Below, piece after piece: positions 17,614-26,155 of a stretch of 64,000 nt of DNA (position 1 is its first letter; each line of letters opens with the position of its first letter). The translations under genes were made by a program, and so were the position numbers. The notes under the pieces are model-generated. The model was given only the letters and a program-made list of their open reading frames with translations, searched no databases and had not been told where the DNA came from. The stretch comes from Akkermansiaceae bacterium (lineage in GTDB: Bacteria; Verrucomicrobiota; Verrucomicrobiia; Verrucomicrobiales; Akkermansiaceae): positions 310,001 through 374,000 of the forward strand of contig JACKQB010000002.1 in the NCBI GenBank assembly GCA_024233115.1, given 5' to 3'.

Positions 17614-18408
17614 ATGCCCGCCGACTACCATACACACACCCCGCTCTGCCGACACGCGACAGGTGAACCCGGTGAGTATGTCCAGGCCGCCATCACGGCA
17701 GGCTTGTCGGAATTTGGCATCTCCTGCCACGCCCCGGCCCTGCCTGAACCCTTCGACGACTGGAGAATGCTGCATGGACAACTGCCTGAGTATCTCCAGT
17801 GGATCGACCGGGCTAAATCCGAGGCCGGGGAAAATATCCCCATCCGCGCCGGGCTGGAATGCGACTGGTTACCGGGCTGCGAAGCGTGGATTGAAACGCT
17901 GAAGGGTGAATACAACTGGGATTATCTGATAGGTTCCGTCCACTACTTATCCGGCTGGGACTTTGACAACCCCGCCTGGCTTGAAAAATGGGCAAGGACC
18001 GACGTGGATGACGCCTGGGACCGATACTGGAAAACTTACGCCAACATGGCAGAGAGCGGTCTTTTTGATATCCTCGGCCACCCGGATCTCATTAAAAAAT
18101 TCGGCTACAAACCCCAAGGCGACCTGAGTGGTTACTACGAACCAGCGGTCGATGCCATTGCTGCCTCAGGCTGCGCCATCGAACTCAATACCGCGGGCTG
18201 GCACAAACCCTGCGAAGAAGCCTATCCGGAAATAGGTTTTCTCGACCTCGCCTACTCCGCTGGCATTCCCCTGGTCATCTCATCGGATGCCCACCACCCC
18301 AGCGAGGTGGCCCGGGATTTCGACAAGGCGGTCACGCTTGCCCGACAGGCCGGCTACACGGAGACCTTGCTGTTCGACCAGTATCAACGCCGCTTCGAGC
18401 CGCTGTAG
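17614..18408 (+). CDS. PHP-domain phosphatase, histidinol-phosphatase type
   Basis: The 264-residue protein is a PHP-family metallo-phosphoesterase of the HisJ/HisK type, which removes phosphate from histidinol phosphate in histidine synthesis. The metal-binding motifs are DYHTHTPLCRHA near the N-terminus, GISCHAP, GLECDWLPG, IGSVHYL, ILGHPDLIKKFG and ISSDAHHP. The length and motif order match the family well. It is convergent with lgt, with a palindrome between them. Another histidine gene, hisG, is 28 kb away, so no histidine operon is seen. The exact phosphate substrate is inferred from the family only. Confidence 0.85.
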   Translation: MPADYHTHTPLCRHATGEPGEYVQAAITAGLSEFGISCHAPALPEPFDDWRMLHGQLPEYLQWIDRAKSEAGENIPIRAGLECDWLPGCEAWIETLKGEYNWDYLIGSVHYLSGWDFDNPAWLEKWARTDVDDAWDRYWKTYANMAESGLFDILGHPDLIKKFGYKPQGDLSGYYEPAVDAIAASGCAIELNTAGWHKPCEEAYPEIGFLDLAYSAGIPLVISSDAHHPSEVARDFDKAVTLARQAGYTETLLFDQYQRRFEPL

Positions 18409-18473
18409 GGAGGGCGGACACTCCTGTCCGCTTCACCAAGGCATAAGCCGGTGGACAAGAGTGTCCACCCTCC
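18409..18473. repeat. REP/BIME-like palindrome between PHP gene and lgt
   Basis: Arms 18409-18431 and 18451-18473 are inverted copies matching at 20 of 23 positions, with G-T-compatible differences. Each arm contains a hairpin of the GGACA..TGTCC type. It fills the whole gap between two convergent genes. Confidence 0.87.
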
Positions 18474-19460
18474 TTATCCCTGTAGTTGAGTCACCTTCTT
18501 CCGTCGCCACAAGGCAAAGCCAATGAATGCGAGGCCGGCCACAATCATAAAGGTCGAGTAGAACTGTCCCTTGGTCAGAGCGCCGATCATCGCCGAGTCC
18601 GGTTCACGATACCCTTCGACAATGATTCGGAAAATGGCATAGAGCAGGAAAAACACACCCGTCAAAACCCCGTGGGCCATTTTCGGAAAACGGACACGCA
18701 GTAAAAACAACACCGCAAAGAGAACCAGCCCCTCTAACAATGCCTCGTATAACTGCGATGGATGTCTCGCCTTGAGATGAGTCCCCAGCGTTTCAAGCAA
18801 TTGAGGATTCTCACGTGCCTGCGCCACCAGGTAATCATAGCTTTGACCGGAAATCGATGGATCGACCACCTCACAATCAATAAACGCCTGGTTCAATCGG
18901 GCCGGGTCGTCTTTCCAATCCTCGTGCAGTGACGCCGGGAATTTCATCGCCCAGTCAACCCCTGTCGCAACCCGGCCATACAGTTCGCCATTGATGAAGT
19001 TGGCGATCCTAACAAGCCCAAGACCAATCGGGGCGACCACACAAAGTCCATCGCCGACACCGGTCCACGAGACCTTGTGTTTCCTTGCATAAACCAGGGT
19101 GAATATCATCAAGCCAAGAATCCCGCCGTGACTGGCCATGCCACCATCCCAGACACGGAACACCATCAAAGGATCCGCTAACAGTTGATTCCAGCCGTTG
19201 AAATCATCTTTGGGGATTTGATAAAACAGAATATACCCCAGGCGCCCGCCCATAAAGACACCAAAAAACGCAGCGTAGGCAATAAAGTCGGCCACCTTGC
19301 CTTCTGGCAAAACCCAAAGCTTTCTCTTCGCCTGCCAACGTAGGAGGTAATAGCCAAACACAAAGGCCAGGAGGTAGCCCAAGCCATACCACCGCAGCTT
19401 GACCGGACCTACCAGATCAAAGATGACCGGGTCCATGTTGTGAATATATGTCGCTAACAC
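18474..19460 (-). CDS. lgt: Phosphatidylglycerol-prolipoprotein diacylglyceryl transferase
   Basis: Inner-membrane enzyme that attaches diacylglycerol to the lipobox Cys of prolipoproteins. The 328 residues show about seven membrane segments and the Lgt landmarks GGRLGYILFY, WDGGMASHGG, the signature RIANFINGELYGR, and RHPSQLYEALLEG. The loop between GVDWAMKFP and RHPSQLY is about 60 residues, longer than in most homologs and rich in charged residues. It ends against the 18409-18473 palindrome. A likely client is the pseudo-HtrA lipoprotein at 59833. Confidence 0.95.
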   Translation of the reverse strand: MLATYIHNMDPVIFDLVGPVKLRWYGLGYLLAFVFGYYLLRWQAKRKLWVLPEGKVADFIAYAAFFGVFMGGRLGYILFYQIPKDDFNGWNQLLADPLMVFRVWDGGMASHGGILGLMIFTLVYARKHKVSWTGVGDGLCVVAPIGLGLVRIANFINGELYGRVATGVDWAMKFPASLHEDWKDDPARLNQAFIDCEVVDPSISGQSYDYLVAQARENPQLLETLGTHLKARHPSQLYEALLEGLVLFAVLFLLRVRFPKMAHGVLTGVFFLLYAIFRIIVEGYREPDSAMIGALTKGQFYSTFMIVAGLAFIGFALWRRKKVTQLQG

Positions 19461-19534
19461 GCCGCTAACTCACACCAATATCATCTGCGATGCAAGAGCG
19501 TAGAACAAAGAAGCCAATCATTACCCGGGATCGC

Positions 19535-20224
19535 TCAGTCGAGCTTCACCCAGAGAACCCCACCCGCGTAGTCGAAGTGGGCTTTTTTCGCCTTGAAAAA
19601 ATCCCCTCCGATGATGCCGTCCATCTTGGAGGCATAATTCTGCGGCATGTGGTTGAGGTCCATGATGTAGAAGGTCTGCTCTCCGCCCTTGGCACCACCC
19701 ATTTCAAACTCCTTGGCATTGACCTGCCCCTTGATCTGGGCACCGCCACCCACACCACCCGCTTGCACGTTGGCGGGCTTGATCTCCAAATCAAACTTGG
19801 CAGCAGATGATTCCTTCATGATGGTTGCCATCGCACCGGTATCGAGCAAGAACCGGCCTTTTTTGCCATCGATTTTCACATCGATAAACAAGTGGTTCAT
19901 TTCCTCGTCAAACCCGACCTTGGTATACCCCTTCGCCTTCATCACATCCTCCAGGTCAATATCCGCCAGCTCCTTGGCACGCGCCGCGCCATCAACCCAG
20001 GCTTTGACAAACTCCTGGTCCTTTTCCGACAGCGTGGCTATCGCCACCGTGTAAACCTTCCCACCCTTGGTCGCCGGCGTCCTGAGCTTCACATGGGAAT
20101 CGGTCTTGGAGACGATCTCAGCTTCCAACGGTTTACCTTCCTTGTTGGTGAATACCCGCATCTCAGCCGCACCAAAAGTAATGGCACACAGTGAGACCCA
20201 TAAGATGCCCATGCTCGTTTTCAT
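19535..20224 (-). CDS. SHD1-retropepsin-like aspartic protease family protein, exported
   Basis: The 229 residues begin with a signal peptide (MKTSMGILWVSLCAITFGAAE). Next comes an SHD1-like domain (about residues 22-80, pattern RVFTNKEGKPLEAEI...LSEKDQEFVKAW), then a retropepsin-like domain (about residues 105-229) with the active-site loop FLLDTGA (Asp128) and a second landmark DGIIGGDFF. Retropepsins act as dimers. This combination is seen in Verrucomicrobia and Planctomycetes, and its substrates are not known. The ATG at 20224 is preferred over an in-frame GTG at 20230. It is encoded between lgt and an M42 peptidase gene on the same strand. Confidence 0.75.
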   Translation of the reverse strand: MKTSMGILWVSLCAITFGAAEMRVFTNKEGKPLEAEIVSKTDSHVKLRTPATKGGKVYTVAIATLSEKDQEFVKAWVDGAARAKELADIDLEDVMKAKGYTKVGFDEEMNHLFIDVKIDGKKGRFLLDTGAMATIMKESSAAKFDLEIKPANVQAGGVGGGAQIKGQVNAKEFEMGGAKGGEQTFYIMDLNHMPQNYASKMDGIIGGDFFKAKKAHFDYAGGVLWVKLD

Positions 20225-20289
20225 GCCCACTGAGCGATCCGTCGCCAGCGTTTTGTCTGTAAAAACACCCCCGCAGCCTCCCCGTGGCC

Positions 20290-21351
20290 TTATAGGTAGG
20301 TCGTCAGCGCATCCACCTCGTTCTGATCCAGTGCCTGCACCAGTGCGACCGATAAATCGACCATCGCTATGTAATCCTGCACATCAATCATCGAGTTGTG
20401 TGTGTGAATATAACGTGACGGGGTTGCCAAGACGACCGCTGGCACACCCGTTCCGGAAAGCTGGAAGGCCCGGGCATCGGTGCCGCCACTGTTACGGACG
20501 GTCAGCTGGTACGGAATATCGTTTGCCTCAGCCACTTTCACGACAAGATCCACCAAGGCCGGATTCATGATCGCGGTCGGGTCTTGAAGCCTCACCTGCA
20601 CGCCATTGCCAATGGCTCCCTGGGAAGCGGACCGACTAAACCCCGGGGTATCATCAGCCGGCGCCCCCTCCAGGACGATCGCCACATCCGGCTGCGCATG
20701 AATAGCCGCCGTCATCGCCCCCCTGACCCCCACTTCCTCCTGCACGGTCCCACAGGCGATCAATGTATTCGGATGCCCGGACTCGGAAAGCAATTGCGCC
20801 GCCTGGATCGCGCAGGCCATACCGACGCGGTTGTCGAAGGCCTTGGCCATCAGCAAGCCCGGAGTCGCCATCCTGGTGAACTCGGTCACAGGGACGATAG
20901 GATCGCCAATGCGAATTCCCATGTTACCCTCCAGGTCGGAACGACTGCTCGCGCCCACATCAATAAACATCTTATCGACCGGAAGCAGTTGGGTTTTCTG
21001 TGATTCAGAAAGGAAATGGGGCGGTGTCGATGAGACGACGCCTAGGATTTTCCTCCCATCCCATGTCCTCACCGCGACTCTCTGGGCGAGCATGGTGTGT
21101 GGCCACCAGCCCCCAAGGGTTACAAACTGGATAAATCCTTCGGGGGTAATGTTTTGCACCCTGAAGGCCACTTCATCCATGTGCCCCGTCAGTAACACGC
21201 GGGGACCTTTTCCCGCCTCACAGAATACCGAACCATTGCCGTCCGTACTTAATTCACCAACACCCTCAAGTTCATCAGCAAAAATCGCTCTGATTTCATC
21301 TTCGAAACCCGGGGCACCATGGGCATTGGTCAGTTCCTGTAACAATGACAT
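20290..21351 (-). CDS. M42-family metallo-aminopeptidase
   Basis: A cytoplasmic tetrahedral-type aminopeptidase of 353 residues (glutamyl aminopeptidase/endoglucanase-like M42 family). Metal and catalytic landmarks are LLTGHMDEVAF (first His-Asp), AKAFDNRVG (bridging Asp), CGTVQEEVGVRGA (catalytic Glu-Glu), VLEGAPADDTPG, and TPSRYIHTHNSMID (last His). These enzymes trim peptides after proteasome or Lon-type digestion. The ATG at 21351 is chosen because a GAGAG element lies about 9 bases upstream; an in-frame ATG at 21366 is also possible. It is divergent from aroG. Confidence 0.93.
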   Translation of the reverse strand: MSLLQELTNAHGAPGFEDEIRAIFADELEGVGELSTDGNGSVFCEAGKGPRVLLTGHMDEVAFRVQNITPEGFIQFVTLGGWWPHTMLAQRVAVRTWDGRKILGVVSSTPPHFLSESQKTQLLPVDKMFIDVGASSRSDLEGNMGIRIGDPIVPVTEFTRMATPGLLMAKAFDNRVGMACAIQAAQLLSESGHPNTLIACGTVQEEVGVRGAMTAAIHAQPDVAIVLEGAPADDTPGFSRSASQGAIGNGVQVRLQDPTAIMNPALVDLVVKVAEANDIPYQLTVRNSGGTDARAFQLSGTGVPAVVLATPSRYIHTHNSMIDVQDYIAMVDLSVALVQALDQNEVDALTTYL

Positions 21352-21417
21352 CGCTTTGTCTCTCATGCGCGCGAAATTAGCATTACCCGGACAAACTTCA
21401 ATCTTGATTCTTGGCTC

Positions 21418-22500
21418 ATGTTTCTTATGTCTCCTTCCATGGCTCAAGTCACCGACCTCCACATCTCCAGCAACATCCCGCTCCCCGCGCCCGCGCTTCT
21501 TCTCTCCGAAGTCGAACGGTCACCCGAGCAGGCGGAATTCATGGCTGATTCCCGTCAGCATATCCGAAATATCCTCAACGGCGAGGACCACCGCCTGCTG
21601 CTGGTTTGTGGCCCGTGCTCGATCCACGATACCAAGGCCGGCATCGAGTATGCCCGGAAACTAGCCAAACTGGCCGAGGAGGTCAAACACCAGATCTACA
21701 TGGTGATGCGGGTCTATTTTGAAAAACCACGCACTACCGTCGGCTGGAAAGGTATGATCATGGACCCGCGTCTGGATGGATCCGATAATATCCCGGAGGG
21801 GCTTCGCAAGGCTCGGCTTTTCCTCCGCGAGGTGCTGGATATCGGGCTGCCCACTGCCACCGAACTCCTTGATCCAATCACCCCTCAGTATATTGCCGAC
21901 CTGATAAGCTGGTCGGCCATCGGTGCCCGTACCACGGAAAGCCAGACCCACCGCCAGATGGCATCAGGGCTATCCATGCCCCTCGGTTTTAAAAACACAA
22001 CCACCGGTGACCTCCTTGCCGCAGTCAATGCCATCAAGGCGGCTACCCAACCACAAACGTTCCTCGGCGTCAGCGAACAAGGTGTCGCATCAGCGGTGAC
22101 TACTTCCGGTAACCCCGACTGCCACATCATTTTACGCGGTGGCGACCACGGACCTAACTACGGCGCCGATGACGTAGCTGTCACTACCAGCTTGCTGGAA
22201 AAACATGGGCTGCAACCATCCGTCATGATCGACGCATCCCATGCCAACTGTGGTAAAAAACATGAAAAAATGCCTGCGGTCTTTAGCGAGATTGTCCGCC
22301 AGCGCGCAGCAGGCAGTGACCATGTGATTGGCGCCATGCTCGAGAGTAACCTGGTGGCAGGAAACCAAAAGTTTCCACAGCCCATCGAAGACCTCACATA
22401 CGGCCAATCCATTACCGATCAATGCATCGGTTGGGAAACCACCGAGACCATTGTCCTGAAAGCCGCAAGGGACCTCAAAGCCGCTGGTGTCGCCGGCTAA
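21418..22500 (+). CDS. aroG: 3-deoxy-7-phosphoheptulonate synthase (DAHP synthase, type I)
   Basis: Condenses phosphoenolpyruvate with erythrose-4-phosphate, the first step of the shikimate pathway. The 360 residues match the AroF/G/H length. Motifs are LVCGPCSIHD, MRVYFEKPRTTVGWKG, GLPTATELLDP, ARTTESQTHRQMASG, CHIILRGG and IDASHANCGKKHE, including the metal-binding Cys and His. The N-terminal region resembles that of feedback-sensitive enzymes, but the effector amino acid cannot be read from sequence. In-frame ATGs at 21427 and 21439 are alternative starts. A hairpin repeat follows the stop. Confidence 0.94.
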   Translation: MFLMSPSMAQVTDLHISSNIPLPAPALLLSEVERSPEQAEFMADSRQHIRNILNGEDHRLLLVCGPCSIHDTKAGIEYARKLAKLAEEVKHQIYMVMRVYFEKPRTTVGWKGMIMDPRLDGSDNIPEGLRKARLFLREVLDIGLPTATELLDPITPQYIADLISWSAIGARTTESQTHRQMASGLSMPLGFKNTTTGDLLAAVNAIKAATQPQTFLGVSEQGVASAVTTSGNPDCHIILRGGDHGPNYGADDVAVTTSLLEKHGLQPSVMIDASHANCGKKHEKMPAVFSEIVRQRAAGSDHVIGAMLESNLVAGNQKFPQPIEDLTYGQSITDQCIGWETTETIVLKAARDLKAAGVAG

Positions 22501-22528
22501 GGTGGCGGCGACTTCCTGTCGCCCCGCC
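22501..22528 (+). repeat. Single REP-like hairpin after aroG
   Basis: GGCGAC/GTCGCC hairpin inside the segment 22501-22528, immediately after the aroG stop. Its form resembles one arm of the palindrome at 18409. No T-run follows. Confidence 0.65.
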
Positions 22529-22590
22529 CACAACGAACAACCCAAACAGCATTTCGTGTATTAGGTGTATTGCGCGGTTTCCGTTTCCAA

Positions 22591-23187
22591 ATGATCTCCG
22601 AGCAAACCTTCGCCGCCATTGACTTCGAGTCAGCAGGCGCGGAACGTGGAAAAACAGACGTTCCCGTGCAAATTGGCATGGCCACCTGGTCGATCGATAA
22701 CGGCCACGCCGATCACTTCCTCTCCTTCATCCGTACCGACCAGCCTATTACCTGGTCGGCTCAAAAAGTCCACGGCATCACCAGCGACGATCTCGCCGAT
22801 GCCCCGCCATTCATGACACTATGGCCCCGGATCAAAGCCGTCATGTCGGACCGCATCGCAGTAGCACATGGTCATGGCACGGAAAAACGCTACCTCCGTG
22901 CCTTTCCGGCCCACGGGTTCGGCCCATGGGTCGATACCCTGCTCCTCTCCCGCGCCGCGTGGCCCGGACTTGAGTCACATGCCCTGGGCGACGTTTGCCA
23001 ACACTTCAACCTGGAGAACAAGGTCAACACACTCGTCCCTAACAAAACCTGGCACGATGCCCTCTACGATGCCACCGCATCACTCATTCTGCTAGAACGA
23101 CTGATTGATGAGTTCAACCTGGCAGAATCGTCCGTTGACCTGCTACTCCACCCCGACACCACCCAGTGGCACCGGCTGCGCCGATGA
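22591..23187 (+). CDS. DEDDh 3'-5' exonuclease (DnaQ-like)
   Basis: A 198-residue RNase T/DnaQ-fold exonuclease. Exo I is FAAIDFES (Asp and Glu), Exo II is AVAHGHGTEKRYL, where the expected Asp after the AH-(N/G) step is not clear, and Exo III is HDALYDATA with the DEDDh His and Asp. It also has the substrate loop VHGITSDDLADAP. It could be a proofreading epsilon-like subunit or an RNA or DNA trimming nuclease; it is short, with no polymerase-binding tail. The ATG at 22591 is chosen over an upstream in-frame alternative start. It ends directly at the ATTCACC repeat and is convergent with accA. Confidence 0.8.
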   Translation: MISEQTFAAIDFESAGAERGKTDVPVQIGMATWSIDNGHADHFLSFIRTDQPITWSAQKVHGITSDDLADAPPFMTLWPRIKAVMSDRIAVAHGHGTEKRYLRAFPAHGFGPWVDTLLLSRAAWPGLESHALGDVCQHFNLENKVNTLVPNKTWHDALYDATASLILLERLIDEFNLAESSVDLLLHPDTTQWHRLRR

Positions 23188-23226
23188 TTCACCATTCACC
23201 ATTCACCATTCACCATTCACCATTCA
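23187..23226. repeat. Heptamer tandem repeat ATTCACC, about 5.7 copies
   Basis: Five perfect ATTCACC units and one partial unit start on the last base of the exonuclease stop codon and end 2 bases before the 3' end of accA. The repeat fills the whole gap between two convergent genes. Confidence 0.95.
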
Positions 23227-23227
23227 A

Positions 23228-24181
23228 TCACTCCCCCTGCCACTCACCGTATTGGCGGAACTTGGCATAACGTTGGTCGAGGAGATCCTCCATACTGAGC
23301 TGCTGCAGTGCCTGGATCTGGTTAAGCACCGCGGTGCGCAGGTTTTCAGCCGCCTGCTGGTGGTCGTGGTGGGCACCGCCCTTGGGTTCCGGGATGACCT
23401 CGTCGATCAGGTGAAGTTCCCCGAGATCCGGAGCCGCGATTTTCATCGCCTCGGCAGCCTCGGGAGCATGCTTGCGGTGTTTCCAAAGAATCGCCGCACA
23501 TCCTTCTGGACTGATCACGGAATAATAGGCGTTCTCCATCATGAGGACCCGGTCGGTAACGCCGATACCCAGGGCACCACCCGAGCCACCCTCACCTAAC
23601 ACAACGGCTACGGTTGGAGTTTTCAGGAGCATCATCTCGCGGAGGTTGAAGCCAATCGCCTCGGCAATGTTGCGCTCCTCGGCACCAATGCCGGGAAACG
23701 CACCCGGGGTATCAATGAGGGAAACAACCGGAAGCTTGAATTTTTCAGCCAGCTTCATCAGCCGGAGCGATTTCCGATACCCCTCGGGGTGAGCACTGCC
23801 AAAGTTGCGCAGCAGGTTCTCTTTGGTATCACGGCCTTTCTGATGGCCAATGACTACAACACGCTGGCCACCGAGAGTGGCAAAGCCACCGGGCATGGCA
23901 TGATCGTCCCCAATGTGACGGTCTCCGTGGAGCTCACAAAAGTCATCAAATACATGGGCAATATAATCGAGCATGAACGGGCGGTTGGTGTGGCGGGCGA
24001 TCTGGACACGCTGCCATGGAGAGAGGTCATCGTAAATACGGTTTCTCGTATTCTTCAACTTTCCTTCCATGGCGATAATCTCGTCAGACATATCAATGTC
24101 CTGGGTCTGCGCCTTATGTTTAAGCTTTTCGAGTTCATGTTCAAGCTCGGCGATGGGTTTCTCGAAATCAAGAGGTTTCAT
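23228..24181 (-). CDS. accA: Acetyl-CoA carboxylase carboxyltransferase subunit alpha
   Basis: Part of the heterotetrameric carboxyltransferase that makes malonyl-CoA for fatty-acid synthesis. The 317 residues match the family. Landmarks are KPIAELEHELEKL at the N-terminus, PFMLDYIAHVFDDFCELHGDR, GGFATLGGQRVVVIGHQKGRDTKEN, IDTPGAFPGIGAEERN, and GEGGSGGALGIGVTDRVLM with SPEGCAAILW. The ATG at 24181 (MKPLDFE) is chosen because it matches AccA N-termini; the frame stays open upstream. accD and the biotin subunits are not in the window, but acpP and fabH are nearby. Confidence 0.96.
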   Translation of the reverse strand: MKPLDFEKPIAELEHELEKLKHKAQTQDIDMSDEIIAMEGKLKNTRNRIYDDLSPWQRVQIARHTNRPFMLDYIAHVFDDFCELHGDRHIGDDHAMPGGFATLGGQRVVVIGHQKGRDTKENLLRNFGSAHPEGYRKSLRLMKLAEKFKLPVVSLIDTPGAFPGIGAEERNIAEAIGFNLREMMLLKTPTVAVVLGEGGSGGALGIGVTDRVLMMENAYYSVISPEGCAAILWKHRKHAPEAAEAMKIAAPDLGELHLIDEVIPEPKGGAHHDHQQAAENLRTAVLNQIQALQQLSMEDLLDQRYAKFRQYGEWQGE

Positions 24182-24212
24182 ATAGCTGTAGAGAGTAGTC
24201 GGTTGCGTTGAT

Positions 24213-25094
24213 TTAATTCCGTATTTCCACGTCGTTTCCAGGTCGAAGAATAAGCGGGATTTCTTCCATGTCAGCAGGAGAAAGAAAGAAGCCATTCCCG
24301 AAGTCGCCCTTATCATCCTTGGAAATCGCCCTTATGGCGAGGGATTTATCCGACAACTCAACGACCTTGCTCGAAGCGAGGTATTCTTCGGAATGCACCG
24401 GGTGAAACTTTCCACGATACCAGCCACGTATCTGACCGATCTTTAGCCGGGTGACCGCTCCTTTTCCTTTGTAGGCAACGCCTAACAGCGGGTATTCCTT
24501 AATAAACTCACCTTCGTTCCAGAGTGTGCATGTTTTCCGCCGGACATCGATCACAAGCCTCATTTCCAAGGGCATCACCGTCAGCTTGTCACCAGGGTGC
24601 AGGCTCCGGGGGTCGGCCCGCATCAGCTTACTCAGATGCACCAAGCTATCCATGGTTGTTTGGTTCTCATTCACAATCCTGGTGAATGTATCCCCACTTT
24701 TGACGGTGATCACTTTTTTCCCCTCCTTCCATTCAGGGTCCAGCAAGCGGTCGATGTTGATCTCACCAAGAATCCTGCGTGCCTCGGGAGCGCACTTGGC
24801 GGATGGGTAAAAACTAACAATATACTTCAGCTTCTCCTCGGCCTCGACCATGGATTCCATCGCGAGAAGTTCTTTGACCCGTTGAAACGCTTTTTCACCC
24901 GGTTCGTTGTCGGATCGAATCCCCTGCTCTGCTTTCTGTTTGAGTTCGAGCTCCACCTTGCGTTGCCGCTCCATCATCGTTCCCGGCATATCTTTGACGG
25001 TGCCGGTGTATTCCTGCATCAGATAGGCCGTTCCACCCATAGCCCCCAGCACAAGAAGTGCTGCAATGGCTTTGATGATGAGCATGATTCGCAT
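24213..25094 (-). CDS. LysM protein with a degenerate L,D-transpeptidase (YkuD-like) domain
   Basis: The 293 residues start with a membrane anchor or signal segment (residues 4-25). A helical/TPR-like region with KAFQRVKELL and AEEKLKYIVSFYPSAK comes next, then a LysM domain (about 128-174: ITVKSGDTFTRIVNENQ..HPGDKLTV). The C-terminus (about 177-291) follows the YkuD fold pattern, including LVIDVRRKTCTLW and PADMEEIPLILRPGNDVEI. The catalytic HGT and SHGCIR segments are replaced by AIRAIS and GNGFFLS, so the Cys nucleophile and His are missing. It probably binds peptidoglycan without cross-linking it. It is encoded directly upstream of accA on the same strand. Confidence 0.72.
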   Translation of the reverse strand: MRIMLIIKAIAALLVLGAMGGTAYLMQEYTGTVKDMPGTMMERQRKVELELKQKAEQGIRSDNEPGEKAFQRVKELLAMESMVEAEEKLKYIVSFYPSAKCAPEARRILGEINIDRLLDPEWKEGKKVITVKSGDTFTRIVNENQTTMDSLVHLSKLMRADPRSLHPGDKLTVMPLEMRLVIDVRRKTCTLWNEGEFIKEYPLLGVAYKGKGAVTRLKIGQIRGWYRGKFHPVHSEEYLASSKVVELSDKSLAIRAISKDDKGDFGNGFFLSPADMEEIPLILRPGNDVEIRN

Positions 25095-25178
25095 ACCGCT
25101 ATAATAACCAAAATTGTGACTCAGACCATCGAAAAGACATGCCGGTGACGACTTATTCAGATGCTGTCCGGCCCTCCC

Positions 25179-25706
25179 TCAAAGCAGGCCCTTTCTTTTA
25201 AAATCAAATGCGTTGATATCGGATGATTTTCCAATCATATCGATGGCAAACTTCAACAGGCAGATCTCCCAGGCGTCATCAACCCCTTCCATCACGGCGA
25301 GCATCGGGTCACCCGTTTTCCTGACCTCGCTGAGAACCCGGTCGCGGACGGCATCCAGATTGTCGTGCAGCAATTCCTCGCTGACGTTGGTGCGCTTGAA
25401 GACAAAGCCGTATTGAAAAAAGACCGGCTCCAGTTTGTTTTCCTTCAACCAGTCGAGAAACTCACCCGCTTTTTCCTGGAATCCATCGAGTTCGACACCG
25501 CGCATCACATCCGGACGGATGATCTGCGGTTTCTGGGCTTCCATTTCCCCCTGGCGCACACGGACCTGGCCGACCGAATCCATTGGTTCACTCAGCATGG
25601 TGAACTTGAAGCGGGTAGAGCCAAAGGTATCGATCCTGCGGTCCGGCTCGTGTAATAACCGAGCTTTTTCCATGGCGTATTGAATGCTATCCGGGGAATG
25701 TTCCAT
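25179..25706 (-). CDS. Conserved-looking hypothetical protein
   Basis: I do not recognise this 175-residue protein. It is acidic, without signal peptide or membrane segment, and looks globular: an N-terminal FGSTRFKFTMLSEPMD strand-rich part, then EKAGEFLDWLKENKLEPVFFQYGFVFKR, and a helical C-terminal half (ELLHDNLDAVRDRVLSEVRKTGDP...EICLLKFAIDMIG). The codon usage resembles its neighbours and the frame is long for its position, so it is likely real. It lies between the LysM gene and acpP on the same strand. Confidence 0.6.
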   Translation of the reverse strand: MEHSPDSIQYAMEKARLLHEPDRRIDTFGSTRFKFTMLSEPMDSVGQVRVRQGEMEAQKPQIIRPDVMRGVELDGFQEKAGEFLDWLKENKLEPVFFQYGFVFKRTNVSEELLHDNLDAVRDRVLSEVRKTGDPMLAVMEGVDDAWEICLLKFAIDMIGKSSDINAFDFKRKGLL

Positions 25707-25768
25707 TGGAGGTGGATACGTTGAAAAGTTGATAAAACAGCGTATGTTCAGCTAACCGGTCAATACGA

Positions 25769-25795
25769 AGGGCAGACCCATAACGAGTCTGCCCT
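25769..25795. terminator. Hairpin downstream of acpP
   Basis: Perfect 9-bp stem AGGGCAGAC/GTCTGCCCT (25769-25777 with 25787-25795) with a 9-base loop. The T-run (TGTTTT) follows on the + strand, while acpP is on the minus strand. It is therefore an intrinsic-terminator shape whose working direction is uncertain. Confidence 0.55.
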
Positions 25796-25828
25796 GTTTT
25801 AAAAAATTAGAACAGTTACCTGTTATAC

Positions 25829-26062
25829 CTAGGAAGCGCTGTTGACATAGGCGACCACGTCACCGACGCTCTGCAGTTTCTCTGCGTCTTCGTCAGGCAC
25901 TTCGATGCCGAACTCTTCTTCAAAAGCCATGACAAGCTCGACGGTATCGAGGGAGTCGGCTCCAAGGTCTTCAATGAACTTGGCTTCTGGCTTCACTTGG
26001 TCGGCGCTAACGCCGAGTTGCTCGACGATGATATCTTTTACTTTGGATTCGATGTCAGACAT
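25829..26062 (-). CDS. acpP: Acyl carrier protein
   Basis: Small acidic carrier of growing fatty acyl chains, 77 residues. The phosphopantetheine attachment serine is in the canonical GADSLDTVELVMAFEEEFGIEVPD motif region (GADSLDT), and the N-terminus MSDIESKVKDIIVEQLGV is standard. It functions in the cytoplasm with FabH (30243) and PlsX (29132). The flanking genes on the same strand are a membrane protein of unknown function and a hypothetical protein, so it is not in the usual fabD-fabG-acpP-fabF order. Confidence 0.97.
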   Translation of the reverse strand: MSDIESKVKDIIVEQLGVSADQVKPEAKFIEDLGADSLDTVELVMAFEEEFGIEVPDEDAEKLQSVGDVVAYVNSAS

Positions 26063-26155
26063 TGCTGCTTGGTTTTATGGGTTGGTTGGAAGTGGTTTAG
26101 CCCCGCATCGCCCGATTGGCAACACAGAAAATCGGGTTTTATCACTAAACGTTAA

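Noticed and set aside
22591..23187. DnaQ proofreading subunit of DNA polymerase III
   Set aside because: The protein is short, lacks the polymerase-binding C-terminal tail, and the Exo II Asp is not clear, so only the general exonuclease call is made.
23187..23226. Possible CRISPR array
   Set aside because: The repeat unit is only 7 bases with no spacers; a simple tandem repeat.
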